Assembly (NCBI GenBank): GCA_964392725.1
Contig: CAYMPW010000009.1
Coordinates: 1-56,378, forward strand
Length of the DNA: 56,378 nucleotides
Source: CAYMPW01 sp964392725
Lineage (GTDB): Archaea > Thermoplasmatota > Thermoplasmata > Methanomassiliicoccales > Methanomethylophilaceae
Reading direction: 5' to 3'
The position numbers and the translations under genes are program-made. The stretch's first letter is position 1; each line of letters starts with the position of its first letter. The notes under the pieces were generated by a model. The model saw only the letters and a list, made by a program, of their open reading frames with translations, searched no databases and had not been told where the DNA came from. Shown here piece by piece: positions 26,069 through 35,156 of this stretch.

Positions 26069-26209
26069 ATGTCTTGCGAATCAGGCGTAGCCGAAAACTG
26101 TACATGTCTAAAAACTGACTGTCCCCGTCACGGAAAATGTTGCGAGTGCGTTGCATTTCATCGTGATGTGAAAAAGAACATTGTATTTTGTCTTCGTGAT
26201 ATTCAATAA
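26069..26209 (+). CDS. Small Cys-rich protein (DUF6485-like)
   Basis: 46 aa with Cys at 3, 11, 13, 18, 24, 25, 27 and 41: CTCLKTDCPRHGKCCECVAFHR. This pattern, with CPRHGKCCEC and HR, is shared by a small family in anaerobic bacteria and methanogens (DUF6485 as I remember it). It probably binds zinc or an iron-sulfur cluster; function unknown. It stands alone after tRNA-Arg. Confidence 0.75.
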   Translation: MSCESGVAENCTCLKTDCPRHGKCCECVAFHRDVKKNIVFCLRDIQ

Positions 26210-26282
26210 ATCTGATTTTTTCAAAATGAATTTGTTTGAATTATCGGGTATACATATATTGTAAGATTGCATAGCGAAGCCT

Positions 26283-27458
26283 ATGTACCTTACGAATGAA
26301 GAACAATCTATACTGGACGGGGAGTCTGGAGACGCATCCCGTAAAGCTATGGAATTAGTGGTTGCTTTAGGAAAAATCTATGGTGCCGAAGATTTAATCG
26401 ATATTACTTCTGCACATTTATCCGGGGCATCATACAAAACCATTGGTGATGGCGGTATAAAATATCTTGAAGATTTGGTAGCAGGCAATGCACGTGTTTC
26501 AATCCCTTCAACTTTAAATCCAGTTGGAATGGACCGTGAAAGATGGAAAGAGATGCATATCTCTCCTGACTTTGCTGAAAAACAACTCAAGATTATTGAA
26601 TTATATGGAAGTATGGGAATCAAAACATCTTGTTCATGTACACCATATATGGGTGAAAACGTTCCCACATTGGGCGATCATGTAGCATGGGCCGAATCAT
26701 CCGCTCTTTCTTTTGTTAATTCGTATATCGGTGCTAGAACAAATCGTGAAGGTGGCCCAGGTGCATTAGCGGCAGCCATTCTTGGAAAAACTGCAAATTA
26801 TGGTCTCCATTTAACAGAAAACCGTGCACCAACTGTGGTGATAGATGCCGAAATCGACGGATCTATGTTTTCACATTCACTTTTAGGACAAGCTGTAGGT
26901 ATGGCAATCGGCACAGGTATTCCATATTTTAAAGGAATTACACCCACTGTTGAAGATGCAAAATCTTTGGCTGCAGCAATGGCTGCTTCCGGATCAGTTG
27001 CTATGTATCACGTAGAGGGTTTGACGCCCGAGGCAGGAAATTACTCGATAGATGATTTGGAAGTAATTCATATTGGAAAGAAAGAGTTGGATGCTGCATA
27101 TGAGAAATTGAATACAGTGGATGATGTTCAACTCATTGCTTTGGGCTGCCCTCATCTTACGGCAAAAGAGATTCATGAAATTGCTTCATTCCTTAAAGGA
27201 AAAACAAAGAAGAGAAAAGATGTGGAAATTTGGTTCTGTACATCTGAAAAAATAAGATCTGAATGTCCGGAAGATGTTAAAATCTTGGAAGAATTCGGAC
27301 CTGTTCTCGCAGATACATGTATGGTTGTTGCGCCGATTGAAGGAACATTCCAAAGAACCGCATCCAATTCAGCAAAAGCCGGAAATTATCTTCCTACACT
27401 TTGCTCCCAGAAAGTTATGTGTAAAGACATTGCAGCCTTGATGGAAGTGGTAATGTGA
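26283..27458 (+). CDS. Phosphomevalonate dehydratase large subunit (aconitase X)
   Basis: Iron-sulfur hydro-lyase that converts mevalonate 5-phosphate to trans-anhydromevalonate 5-phosphate in the archaeal mevalonate pathway for lipid synthesis. The 391-aa protein belongs to the aconitase X catalytic family. Conserved segments include SCTPYMGENVPTLGDHVAWAESSA, GARTNREGG and ALGCPH, with cysteines suited to a cluster. It overlaps the small subunit gene by 4 bases (ATGTGA), so the two are made together. Confidence 0.88.
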   Translation: MYLTNEEQSILDGESGDASRKAMELVVALGKIYGAEDLIDITSAHLSGASYKTIGDGGIKYLEDLVAGNARVSIPSTLNPVGMDRERWKEMHISPDFAEKQLKIIELYGSMGIKTSCSCTPYMGENVPTLGDHVAWAESSALSFVNSYIGARTNREGGPGALAAAILGKTANYGLHLTENRAPTVVIDAEIDGSMFSHSLLGQAVGMAIGTGIPYFKGITPTVEDAKSLAAAMAASGSVAMYHVEGLTPEAGNYSIDDLEVIHIGKKELDAAYEKLNTVDDVQLIALGCPHLTAKEIHEIASFLKGKTKKRKDVEIWFCTSEKIRSECPEDVKILEEFGPVLADTCMVVAPIEGTFQRTASNSAKAGNYLPTLCSQKVMCKDIAALMEVVM

Positions 27459-28219
27459 AGTTTGAAGGACGTTGCATATTCAAAGGAAAAGCATCCGGAA
27501 AAGTCTTGAAACTCGATGAAGCATTCAGTTTCCTTGGCGGTGTAGATACAGCAACAGGTGAACTCAGAGTTGGTAACGGCGGAAACATGCGCGGACGCGT
27601 GTTTGTTTTCCCCAGAGGAAAAGGAAGTACAGTCGGATCCTTCACAATGTATGATTTATCTGTACGTGGAAATGCACCGGCTGCAGTAATAAATCAATCT
27701 GCCGAAACCATTGTAACTACAGGCGCAGTCATTTCATCAATTCCAATGGTAGATTCAGTCGATGTTGATCTCATATTCGATGGAGATGAAGTTGTTGTTG
27801 AAGATTCAACAGTAACAATCGAAGGAGTTACAGAAATCGAAACAGTATCTTCTGCTTTAATCAAAGATGGAAAGGTACTCATGCTTCATCGTCCTGATGA
27901 TGCAAAATCATTCCCTTCCAAATGGTCATTGGTTTCTGGAAAGATTGAAAAAGGAGAATCTCCAGACGAGGCAGCAATTCGTGAAATTATGGAAGAAACA
28001 CAGATTAAAGTTTCTAAACCAAAGGTTGCTTTCCCGTATGTATACATTAGAGAAGGAAATATTATTTGGAAAGTTTGGCCTTTCCTTTTTGATGTCGATT
28101 CAGAACCTATTCTCAACCCTGAAAATATTGGTTTTGAATGGGTAGATCCAGAGGATACGGGAAAGAAAGATACTGTTCCAAAGCTCACAGAAACTGTAGA
28201 TAAACTTTTGAAAAATTAA
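27455..28219 (+). CDS. Phosphomevalonate dehydratase small subunit fused to a Nudix domain
   Basis: 254 aa with two domains. Residues 1-~128 are the aconitase X swivel domain (GNGGNMRGRVFVFPRGKGS, with the SFTMYDLSVRGNAPAA segment). Residues ~130-254 are a Nudix hydrolase with box GKIEKGESPDEAAIREIMEE (G-x5-E-x7-REIMEE; the usual later Gly is Gln). The swivel protein is normally a separate ~130-aa polypeptide, so this is a fusion in one uninterrupted frame. The start is GTG at 27455. The Nudix part may act on an isoprenoid diphosphate or simply on nucleotides; that is inference. Confidence 0.87.
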   Translation: MKFEGRCIFKGKASGKVLKLDEAFSFLGGVDTATGELRVGNGGNMRGRVFVFPRGKGSTVGSFTMYDLSVRGNAPAAVINQSAETIVTTGAVISSIPMVDSVDVDLIFDGDEVVVEDSTVTIEGVTEIETVSSALIKDGKVLMLHRPDDAKSFPSKWSLVSGKIEKGESPDEAAIREIMEETQIKVSKPKVAFPYVYIREGNIIWKVWPFLFDVDSEPILNPENIGFEWVDPEDTGKKDTVPKLTETVDKLLKN

Positions 28220-28228
28220 ACAAGAACG

Positions 28229-28260
28229 GGGCGGGTTTCCCGTCCTATTCTTATATTATT
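28229..28260 (+). terminator. Terminator after the Nudix fusion gene
   Basis: GGGCGGG/CCCGTCC (28229-28235, 28239-28245, one G-T pair) with loop TTT, then TATTCTTATATTATT. Confidence 0.55.
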
Positions 28261-28361
28261 TTAGGCATATCCTATTAGTTCGATTTCAATCCTAAAGTAT
28301 ATATGCAATGATGTCATTTTAGGGATTACTTAATTGGGTATGTACCCAAGAAGGAATGCTA

Positions 28362-28745
28362 ATGAAGATAGCAGCAACATATGAAAACGGAGAGATCTTC
28401 CAACACTTTGGAAGAACAGAGAATTTTAAAATATATACAGTTGAAGATAAGAAAATTATTTCATCGGAAATAATCTCCTCCAACGGTATCGGACACGGAG
28501 CATTGGTGGGATACCTTCAGGAAAACAATGTATCAACACTTGTATGTGGTGGAATCGGAGCAGGTGCAAAGAATATGTTTGCATCCGCCGGTATCAATCT
28601 CTATCCCGGTGCATCAGGAAATGCGGACGCACAGGTTGAAGCATTGCTTGCAGGAAATCTTGTTTTTGATCCTGAAACTTCATGCAATCACAAACATGAT
28701 GATGAAGAGCATGGACACGAAGGACACGAGTGTACTTGCCATTAA
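28362..28745 (+). CDS. NifX/NifB-type dinitrogenase cofactor family protein with His-rich tail
   Basis: 127 aa from ATG 28362 (ATG 28356 is possible). The ~105-residue core is the FeMo-cofactor biosynthesis fold (MKIAATYENGEIFQHFGR, GHGALVGYL, VCGGIGAGAKNMF). The last ~20 residues are His, Glu, Asp and Cys-rich (HKHDDEEHGHEGHECTC), a metal-binding tail. No nif genes lie nearby. Standalone members in anaerobes are thought to handle Fe-S or molybdenum clusters; the exact role is unknown. Confidence 0.82.
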   Translation: MKIAATYENGEIFQHFGRTENFKIYTVEDKKIISSEIISSNGIGHGALVGYLQENNVSTLVCGGIGAGAKNMFASAGINLYPGASGNADAQVEALLAGNLVFDPETSCNHKHDDEEHGHEGHECTCH

Positions 28746-28821
28746 ACCTATAAAAATCCTATAATGTTTCACGGAATATTATGGGATTTTCCTATATTTT
28801 AATCAAAATCTAAGTTTAAGT

Positions 28822-28872
28822 AAAAAAAAACATTGGAAGAGAGTGCTGTTTCCAGCACATCTCTTCTTTTTG
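28822..28872. terminator. Bidirectional terminator between the NifX-like gene and dhs
   Basis: A near-perfect 13-bp hairpin (GAAGAGAGTGCTG against CAGCACATCTCTTC, one bulge) flanked by nine A on the left and five T on the right. It fits both converging genes. Confidence 0.75.
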
Positions 28873-28881
28873 TTATAATGT

Positions 28882-29841
28882 TTATTCGGTTCTGTTCAAG
28901 ACGCCTGCGTAAATCAAGGGGAGTGAAATTGTTGCATCTCCTTCCACAATGATACTGTCTGCATCAGGTTTGATTTTACCCCATGAAATTGCTTCTCTGG
29001 GACGTGCACCTGAAAGTGAACCATCATATTCTTCAGCAGTTGTGAGGTACACGTAATAATCAAGACCTCCGCGGAACTGGTTCCACCAAATAACGTGGTG
29101 TCTGGAGATACCTCCACCAACGCTAATTGCACCTGTGAATTCTGCTTCGTTGGTCATTTCACTGAGCATCTGTTCGTCTTTGAACAAATCAATCCTGAGA
29201 TCTCTGTGGGTCTGGTAGTACATCCAAAGCTGGCATCCGAAAGAACCATCTGTAATTCCGGGTACAACTATGGGTACATTGTGTTTGTGGCACTGGTACA
29301 GAAGAGAATCCTCGTCATTGAGTCTTGAACCAACAGCATCGATGATTTCTGCGGTGGAAAGTGATTTCGTCTCTGCAAAAATTTCATCGAACATTGGAAG
29401 GAGATTGTCTTCAAGGACAACTCCGTAACAGTCATCGGGAACCAAAACGTTACCGAGTCTGCTGACTTCATACTCTTCTCTGAGCATGGTATCATCCAAA
29501 TCAAAATCTCCCTTGTAGTAGTGTGCCCAAGATCTGGAAAGATCGTGGTCAAGACAGCCACATGTTGTTATGATGAGGTCGATCATATTATTTTTAACAA
29601 GATCTACAATAACTCCGCGTGTTCCTGTTGCCATAATACATGCAGGGAATGAGAGGATTTTGAGACATCCTTCTTTTTTAATCATTTTTTCTGCAATATC
29701 AGTAGCATCTGCGAGTTTCTGTGCGGTGAATCCGCCTGCTCTGCCCATTGCCAACAGCATCTGATCAACAGTCATATCTTTTGTTACTTTGATATCCTCT
29801 ACAGGAATCATTTCCATATCTTCACTGATTTTCTTTGTCAT
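28882..29841 (-). CDS. Deoxyhypusine synthase-like protein, catalytic Lys replaced by Arg
   Basis: Deoxyhypusine synthase transfers the aminobutyl group of spermidine to a lysine of initiation factor aIF5A. At 319 aa the family is clear: MATGTRG for NAD, PGITDGSFGCQLW, YVYLTTAEEYDGSLSGARPREAISWGKI. The catalytic lysine normally sits in GGG(I/V)xKHH (Lys329 in human). Here the sequence is GGGISRHHVIWW, with Arg encoded by AGA. That residue forms the covalent imine in the known mechanism, so activity is doubtful, or the enzyme has another role. A second DHS elsewhere in the genome is possible. Confidence 0.88.
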   Translation of the reverse strand: MTKKISEDMEMIPVEDIKVTKDMTVDQMLLAMGRAGGFTAQKLADATDIAEKMIKKEGCLKILSFPACIMATGTRGVIVDLVKNNMIDLIITTCGCLDHDLSRSWAHYYKGDFDLDDTMLREEYEVSRLGNVLVPDDCYGVVLEDNLLPMFDEIFAETKSLSTAEIIDAVGSRLNDEDSLLYQCHKHNVPIVVPGITDGSFGCQLWMYYQTHRDLRIDLFKDEQMLSEMTNEAEFTGAISVGGGISRHHVIWWNQFRGGLDYYVYLTTAEEYDGSLSGARPREAISWGKIKPDADSIIVEGDATISLPLIYAGVLNRTE

Positions 29842-29862
29842 TTTATTACCCCTGATTTATGT

Positions 29863-32820
29863 TTAAAGTTCGGAAGAACTTATTCCGATTACGATGTCTT
29901 TTCCAGTTATGTCCCAGGTCTTAACTTCGTCTCCGCCGGGGCTGTCTGTAAATGCAAAAGATTTAGCTCTGACTTCGTTGGCGATGTGATCTTTCCAGGA
30001 TTCGAACAATTCAACGAGGTGCGGTTCAGCATCCACTTCGCAGTTGATATATTGTTCAACTTTAAGTTTCATATCTTTACGCATCTGCTGAATTCTACGG
30101 ATAAGTTCACGTGCATATCCTTCTGCCTCGATTTCAGGTGTTATGCTGAAGTCGATGAATATGGTTCCTTCGTCGAATTCTACGGGGAGAATATCTTCAC
30201 CAGCAGGAGTCTCATTTTCACCAAGGTAGCTAATGTTTTTGATGTTACCCTGTTGAGCGAGTACATGACCGAAAGTCTGAACTGCTTTGTTTGTTCCTGC
30301 ATCTTTTCCACGAACGCTGACTGCAAGAAGAGGCCATCTGAGTTTGCTACCCATCTTTGCTCTTTCCGCTGCAATGATTTCAACAATATTCTGGATAAGT
30401 TTTGTTCCGTGTTCCAATTCTTCATTGATTAATGATTTGTCTGCAACAGGCCATTCTTCCATGTGAACGCTGAGGAGTTTTCCACCCATGTGTTGGTAAA
30501 CTTCTTCTGCGATGTGAGGGCAGAAAGGTGCAATGATTTTTGCAACATTCATGATTGCGTAGTGCAACGTGAAGTATGATGCCATCTTGTCTTTTTCTGC
30601 ATCTGAATCTTCAGACCATGTTCTGTCTCTTACGAGTTTAACATACCATTTCGACAAATCTTCTACCATGAAGTCTTCCAATGCACGTGATGCTTTGTGA
30701 AGTTCTCTGGATTCCAATCCTGTGGTAACGACTTCCTTCATTTTTTCGGTACGGGACAAAATCCAAAGATCTTCTTCTCTAAGATATTCTTTGATGTCGT
30801 CCATGGTGTACATATCGGGATCGTATCCGTCGATTGTCATATATGTGGATGCAAAGTTTACAACATTCCAATAGATGTTGAGAGATTTCCTTGCATTCTT
30901 GGGACCGTCTTTCTGGAAAGCAGTATCTTCCCAAGGTGCGTTGGATTTAACCAAATACATCCTGAGTGAATCTGCTCCGAGTTCATCAATGATGCTGAGA
31001 GGTTCAATGATGTTTCCTTTGGATTTGGACATCTTCTGTCCTTTTGGATCCAAAACCCAACCATGCATCATTACTTCATCGTAAGGTGCGCGATCGAAGG
31101 AAACAATACCTGCTCCAAGTTGAGTGTAGAACCAACCGCGGGTCTGATCGTGTGCTTCAACAACGAATTTTGGAGGCCACCATTCATCCATTTCATTTCC
31201 GGATGCGGGATATCCAAATTCTGCCCATGCTGCAACTCCTGAATCAAACCAAACATCAAGAACATCTTTTACACGGTGCATTGTTTTTCCACAGTCGGGA
31301 CAGGTGAATGTAACATTATCTATCCAAGGCCTGTGTGTATCCATACCGGGTGTATAACCCTCTCCGGCTTCCAATTCTTTGTATTGTCCAACAACGTGGA
31401 TTTTACCACATTCGCATTCCCATACAGGAAGTGGAATACCCCAGTATCTCTGACGGGTAATACACCATTCTCTGGCGCCTTCGACCCAGTTCTTTTCTCT
31501 GGATTCTCCTGCCCATGAAGGATCCCACTTTACGCGGTCCACTTCGCTGAGCATGCGGTCTTTAACCTGAGGAACATCGATAAACCACTGACGGGTGCTT
31601 CTGTAAATAATTGGGGATTTGCATCTCCAGCAGTGACCGTAACTGTGTTTTATTCTTCCTGCGTTGTATAAAATTCCCTTTTCGTCAAGGTATTTGATAA
31701 TATCTTCGTTGACGGTTTTGACCTTTTTGTTGGCCATCATGGGGAATTCGTCGGTGTATCTTCCAGCCTCGGAAACGGGGCAGAAGGGGAATATTCCATA
31801 TCTTTTTCCGGTTTCGTAATCGTCGGGACCGAATCCGGGGGCAGTGTGAACCAAACCTGTGTTATCTGCTTCAACATATGTAGCGTTAACAACTTTGTAG
31901 GTCCATTCCGATCTGTGAATTGCTTCGTCGGACATCTCGAATGGAGGGATATATTCCAAACCTTCCAATTCTTTTCCTTTCATTTTTTCGAGAATTTCCA
32001 TCGAAGTGAATCCGCCTTTTCCCATAACGTATTCCGCCTGGGATTCAAGGCAGAGGATGACATCTTCTTTGTCATCGCCTTTGAATTTAACTTTAACGTA
32101 ATCAAAGTCGGGGTGAGCTGCAACCAAAATGTTGGACGGAAGAGTCCAAGGGGTTGTTGTCCAAATCACCAAAGATGCACTACCATCTACAAGTGGGAAT
32201 TTTACCATGATTGAATGGTCATTTTCATCACTGTATTCGATTTCTGCATTTGCTAATGCGGTTTCACATCTGGGACACCATGTTACGACTCTGTGTGCGG
32301 GGCCGAGCATTCCGTGTTCGTATGCACGAGATACGGTCCACCATGCAGATTCCATGAAGTCGAGTTTAATGGTCTGATAGGGATTATCCCAATCCATCCA
32401 AACTCCGAGTTTTTTGAACTGTTCGGTCATATTACCGTGAAGTTCCAACGCGAATTTTTTACAAGTATCGACGAATTTGTCAATACCGATTTCTTCAATT
32501 TCTTTTTTGGAGTGGACACCAATCTTCTTTTCGACCTGAACTTCGATAGGCAAACCGTGCATATCAAAACCGGGTTGATCGCGAACGTTGTATCCCAACA
32601 TTCTCCAATATCTAATGAAAATATCTTTGATGGTTTTATTCATGGCAGTTCCAAGGTGAATAGCACCCGATGTATACGGGGGACCATCCACGAAGAAAAA
32701 CTTCTCTCCGTCTGCCCTGAGTTCTTTTGTTTTTTCGTAAGCATTCTCGGTTGCCCAATAACCCTGGACATCCTTTTCTATACTGGGCGCATCATAATTC
32801 GCGCGGACCTGCTTTATCAT
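29863..32820 (-). CDS. ileS: Isoleucyl-tRNA synthetase
   Basis: Charges tRNA-Ile. The 985-aa class I synthetase has the HIGH-type motif HLGT near residue 55, KMSKS near 595, the editing domain between them, and an anticodon-binding C-terminal region. Length is normal for the archaeal/eukaryotic type. It lies 21 bases upstream of dhs on the same strand and may be co-transcribed with it and with fen. Confidence 0.96.
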   Translation of the reverse strand: MIKQVRANYDAPSIEKDVQGYWATENAYEKTKELRADGEKFFFVDGPPYTSGAIHLGTAMNKTIKDIFIRYWRMLGYNVRDQPGFDMHGLPIEVQVEKKIGVHSKKEIEEIGIDKFVDTCKKFALELHGNMTEQFKKLGVWMDWDNPYQTIKLDFMESAWWTVSRAYEHGMLGPAHRVVTWCPRCETALANAEIEYSDENDHSIMVKFPLVDGSASLVIWTTTPWTLPSNILVAAHPDFDYVKVKFKGDDKEDVILCLESQAEYVMGKGGFTSMEILEKMKGKELEGLEYIPPFEMSDEAIHRSEWTYKVVNATYVEADNTGLVHTAPGFGPDDYETGKRYGIFPFCPVSEAGRYTDEFPMMANKKVKTVNEDIIKYLDEKGILYNAGRIKHSYGHCWRCKSPIIYRSTRQWFIDVPQVKDRMLSEVDRVKWDPSWAGESREKNWVEGAREWCITRQRYWGIPLPVWECECGKIHVVGQYKELEAGEGYTPGMDTHRPWIDNVTFTCPDCGKTMHRVKDVLDVWFDSGVAAWAEFGYPASGNEMDEWWPPKFVVEAHDQTRGWFYTQLGAGIVSFDRAPYDEVMMHGWVLDPKGQKMSKSKGNIIEPLSIIDELGADSLRMYLVKSNAPWEDTAFQKDGPKNARKSLNIYWNVVNFASTYMTIDGYDPDMYTMDDIKEYLREEDLWILSRTEKMKEVVTTGLESRELHKASRALEDFMVEDLSKWYVKLVRDRTWSEDSDAEKDKMASYFTLHYAIMNVAKIIAPFCPHIAEEVYQHMGGKLLSVHMEEWPVADKSLINEELEHGTKLIQNIVEIIAAERAKMGSKLRWPLLAVSVRGKDAGTNKAVQTFGHVLAQQGNIKNISYLGENETPAGEDILPVEFDEGTIFIDFSITPEIEAEGYARELIRRIQQMRKDMKLKVEQYINCEVDAEPHLVELFESWKDHIANEVRAKSFAFTDSPGGDEVKTWDITGKDIVIGISSSEL

Positions 32821-32893
32821 CGCTCATCCTTCTACTCCGGGTTCTATCTTTCCCGGGGCAAAACTGGGTATGCTTTAGCGTTAATATAGTTTA

Positions 32894-33922
32894 TTAAAAC
32901 CAAGCATCTAAAGAGCGTTGACGTTTGCGAGCAATCGCAACTTTCCTTGCTTCTTCAATACGGTCGATAGTGGAATTTACTCTATCTTCTGAAAAATCTC
33001 TGGAAACCATCAGTTCTAAAACAGCTTCACGATCAATCGGTTTAGGATTTACATCGTAGTCATCCGAGTATTCACTGTCAAGGAAAATAGATCTTATTTT
33101 GTCGTAGTTTTCTACATCCTCATCTATCTTTGGAAGAATATGTTCCAGATCCCCATATAGTTTAACAAGTTTCAAACCTTTTTTAGGTCCAATTCCATTA
33201 ATTCCTGGATTAAAATCTGTACCCATCAAAATACACAAATCTACAAGTTGTTCTCTTGTAATATCCAAGGATTGGAGAAATACATCGGATTCTATAATTT
33301 CAGTTTTAATGTCCTTGTATTTACCCATTGAATTTTGTTTGCGACGTCCTGTGATAGTAACGTTTCTTACAAGATTGGGTGCACCGAAAAGAAGAGAATC
33401 GTAATCTTGTGATGCCGCAGCCCATACCGAGTTTTTCATACACATATATGCGCCCTGAGCTTCTCCATCGGAAGGTGCCTGAATAACAGGAAGACCCATT
33501 GCTTTCAAAAGTTGTTTTGATGAATCCCTTATGTCATCGGTCATAACCGAGGTCTGTTGAGCTTTGGAGAATGCTTTTTTCATATCTCCTTCTTCAACAG
33601 CTTCTTCCCATTCTTTCGTAGCTTTTTCGCGACGTTCTCTACGACCTCTTAACGTTTCCATTTTGAGTTCATGTGGTTTTCCATCGAATACAAAAGAAGG
33701 TTCAATTCCTGCCTGAATTAAATTTGAAGTTCTGTATAAAAGACCTGACAGATGGGAAGAGGTTCTTCCCGTAGTGTCCTGAAGAGGACGTCCGTCAGGT
33801 TGTCGGATTATAGATAAAAATTGATAAATGGTGTTGTATGCATCGATTGCAATGGTCTTACCATTAAGATCTGCTAACTCGACGCTTCTGGCTTCGACCA
33901 GACCCGAGAGATTTACTCCCAA
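32894..33922 (-). CDS. fen: Flap endonuclease 1
   Basis: Structure-specific nuclease that removes RNA primers and 5' flaps. It has 342 aa with the XPG N domain (IAIDAYNTIYQF), XPG I domain (APSDGEAQGAYM), helix-hairpin-helix (GTDFNPGINGIGPKKGLKL) and a C-terminal PCNA-binding peptide QRSLDAWF. All acidic metal-site residues seem present. The small membrane protein upstream is 12 bases away. Confidence 0.95.
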   Translation of the reverse strand: MGVNLSGLVEARSVELADLNGKTIAIDAYNTIYQFLSIIRQPDGRPLQDTTGRTSSHLSGLLYRTSNLIQAGIEPSFVFDGKPHELKMETLRGRRERREKATKEWEEAVEEGDMKKAFSKAQQTSVMTDDIRDSSKQLLKAMGLPVIQAPSDGEAQGAYMCMKNSVWAAASQDYDSLLFGAPNLVRNVTITGRRKQNSMGKYKDIKTEIIESDVFLQSLDITREQLVDLCILMGTDFNPGINGIGPKKGLKLVKLYGDLEHILPKIDEDVENYDKIRSIFLDSEYSDDYDVNPKPIDREAVLELMVSRDFSEDRVNSTIDRIEEARKVAIARKRQRSLDAWF

Positions 33923-33934
33923 GGAACAACCCCC

Positions 33935-34126
33935 TCATTCTTTCTTATTTTCGTTGCCGTCGTATACAATGTATCCGAAGATAAAGAATACGAGTGCAAT
34001 CATGATAAGAATGATAGGTACGATTACGTTCACTTTGAGAATGAACAATACAATCGAGACAACAGCAAGTATCAAGATTAACTTGAGACTGAATGCCGCA
34101 CGATCTTCTGGTATCTTAAATTTCAT
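33935..34126 (-). CDS. Small two-helix membrane protein
   Basis: 63 aa with two membrane segments (LILILAVVSIVLFILKV and VPIILIMIALVFFIFGYIVY) and charged ends. I recognise no family. It sits just upstream of fen in the same direction, so it may share its promoter. Confidence 0.65.
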   Translation of the reverse strand: MKFKIPEDRAAFSLKLILILAVVSIVLFILKVNVIVPIILIMIALVFFIFGYIVYDGNENKKE

Positions 34127-34192
34127 ACACCTGTGATTTCATACAATATAATAAAACCTTGTGCACGTAGCGTTGAAATAATTTATTTTAAA

Positions 34193-34840
34193 TCAGAATT
34201 TTTTCCACGTCGCAATTTCCGAAGCCATATCTTTTGCTTTGAAAAGAGAGCTTCCTGCGGCAAGAACCGTTGCCCCTGCATCCGCACAGATTTTTCCTGT
34301 TTCGCTGTTGATCCCACCATCTACTGAAATTTCAAGAGAGGGATTATTTTTCTTTGCCCAAGATGAAATCGCAGAAATCTTTGGAACACCTTCTTCACGG
34401 AATGATTGTCCTCCGAATCCGGGTTGAACCGTCATAACAAGAACCAAATCAACTTCTGGAAGATATGGAGCAAGTGCCGTATAGTCTGTGCCAGGGTTCA
34501 AAGAAATTCCTGCCTTCAGACCTCTTTCATGAATTTTATCTATCGCACCAATAATATCTCCTTCAGCTTCAACATGAACCGTAAGAAGATCTGCACCAGC
34601 ATCCGCAAATGCATCGATGTATCTGATTGGATCTTGAATCATAAGGTGAACGTCAAAAGGCATATCCGAAAAAGGACGCATGGCTTTTACAACCAAAGGT
34701 CCGATTGTGATGTTAGGTACAAACATACCGTCCATAACATCGATATGTGCCCAGTCTGCTCCCGCATTATCAATAAATTTGAGTTCATCTCCTAATTTGG
34801 AAAAATCTGCAGAAAGCATAGACGGCGCTACTTTAATCAT
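34193..34840 (-). CDS. rpe: Ribulose-phosphate 3-epimerase
   Basis: Interconverts ribulose 5-phosphate and xylulose 5-phosphate. The 215-aa TIM barrel has the family signatures APSMLSADF, HIDVMDGMFVPN, VHLMI, MTVQPGFGGQ and EISVDGGIN. ATG 34840 is preferred over the TTG one codon upstream. Monocistronic and divergent from the next gene. Confidence 0.94.
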   Translation of the reverse strand: MIKVAPSMLSADFSKLGDELKFIDNAGADWAHIDVMDGMFVPNITIGPLVVKAMRPFSDMPFDVHLMIQDPIRYIDAFADAGADLLTVHVEAEGDIIGAIDKIHERGLKAGISLNPGTDYTALAPYLPEVDLVLVMTVQPGFGGQSFREEGVPKISAISSWAKKNNPSLEISVDGGINSETGKICADAGATVLAAGSSLFKAKDMASEIATWKKF

Positions 34841-34933
34841 CAACCCTGTATGGGTTTAATTATATAGAAAATTTCCTCAATTTTTAAATTTTTCACGTCA
34901 AAGTATATATCATTTGGACCTTATTTTATTAGT

Positions 34934-35146
34934 ATGGCATTAGCAAAACACAACGTCGAAGCAAAAACCTGTGATGTAGCAGGTTGCAGCAACGAGGCCG
35001 AAAGGTCATTAAACAAAAAACTCGTCGAAGGATCTTCCTTGCAGTTTTCTTCACCCGATCTTCGCAGTGTGCATCTTTGCAAACAGCATTACCGCGACAT
35101 AAAGAAAGAAACAAAGACAAACCGCGAACTGAACAGTCTTTACTGA
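34934..35146 (+). CDS. Small archaeal zinc-binding protein
   Basis: 70 aa with CDVAGC near the N-terminus and VHLCKQHY further on, forming a likely CCCH zinc site, followed by a basic tail (DIKKETKTNRELNSLY). I recall similar proteins beside ribosomal or RNA genes in Thermoplasmata but no function. It precedes RNase Z by 10 bases. Confidence 0.7.
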   Translation: MALAKHNVEAKTCDVAGCSNEAERSLNKKLVEGSSLQFSSPDLRSVHLCKQHYRDIKKETKTNRELNSLY

Positions 35147-35156
35147 CGGTGCGTCA

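Noticed and set aside
32821..32893. Hairpin CCGGG/CCCGG upstream of ileS as a T-box-like control element
   Set aside because: The stem is only 5 bp, there is no T-box motif and T-boxes are not known in archaea.
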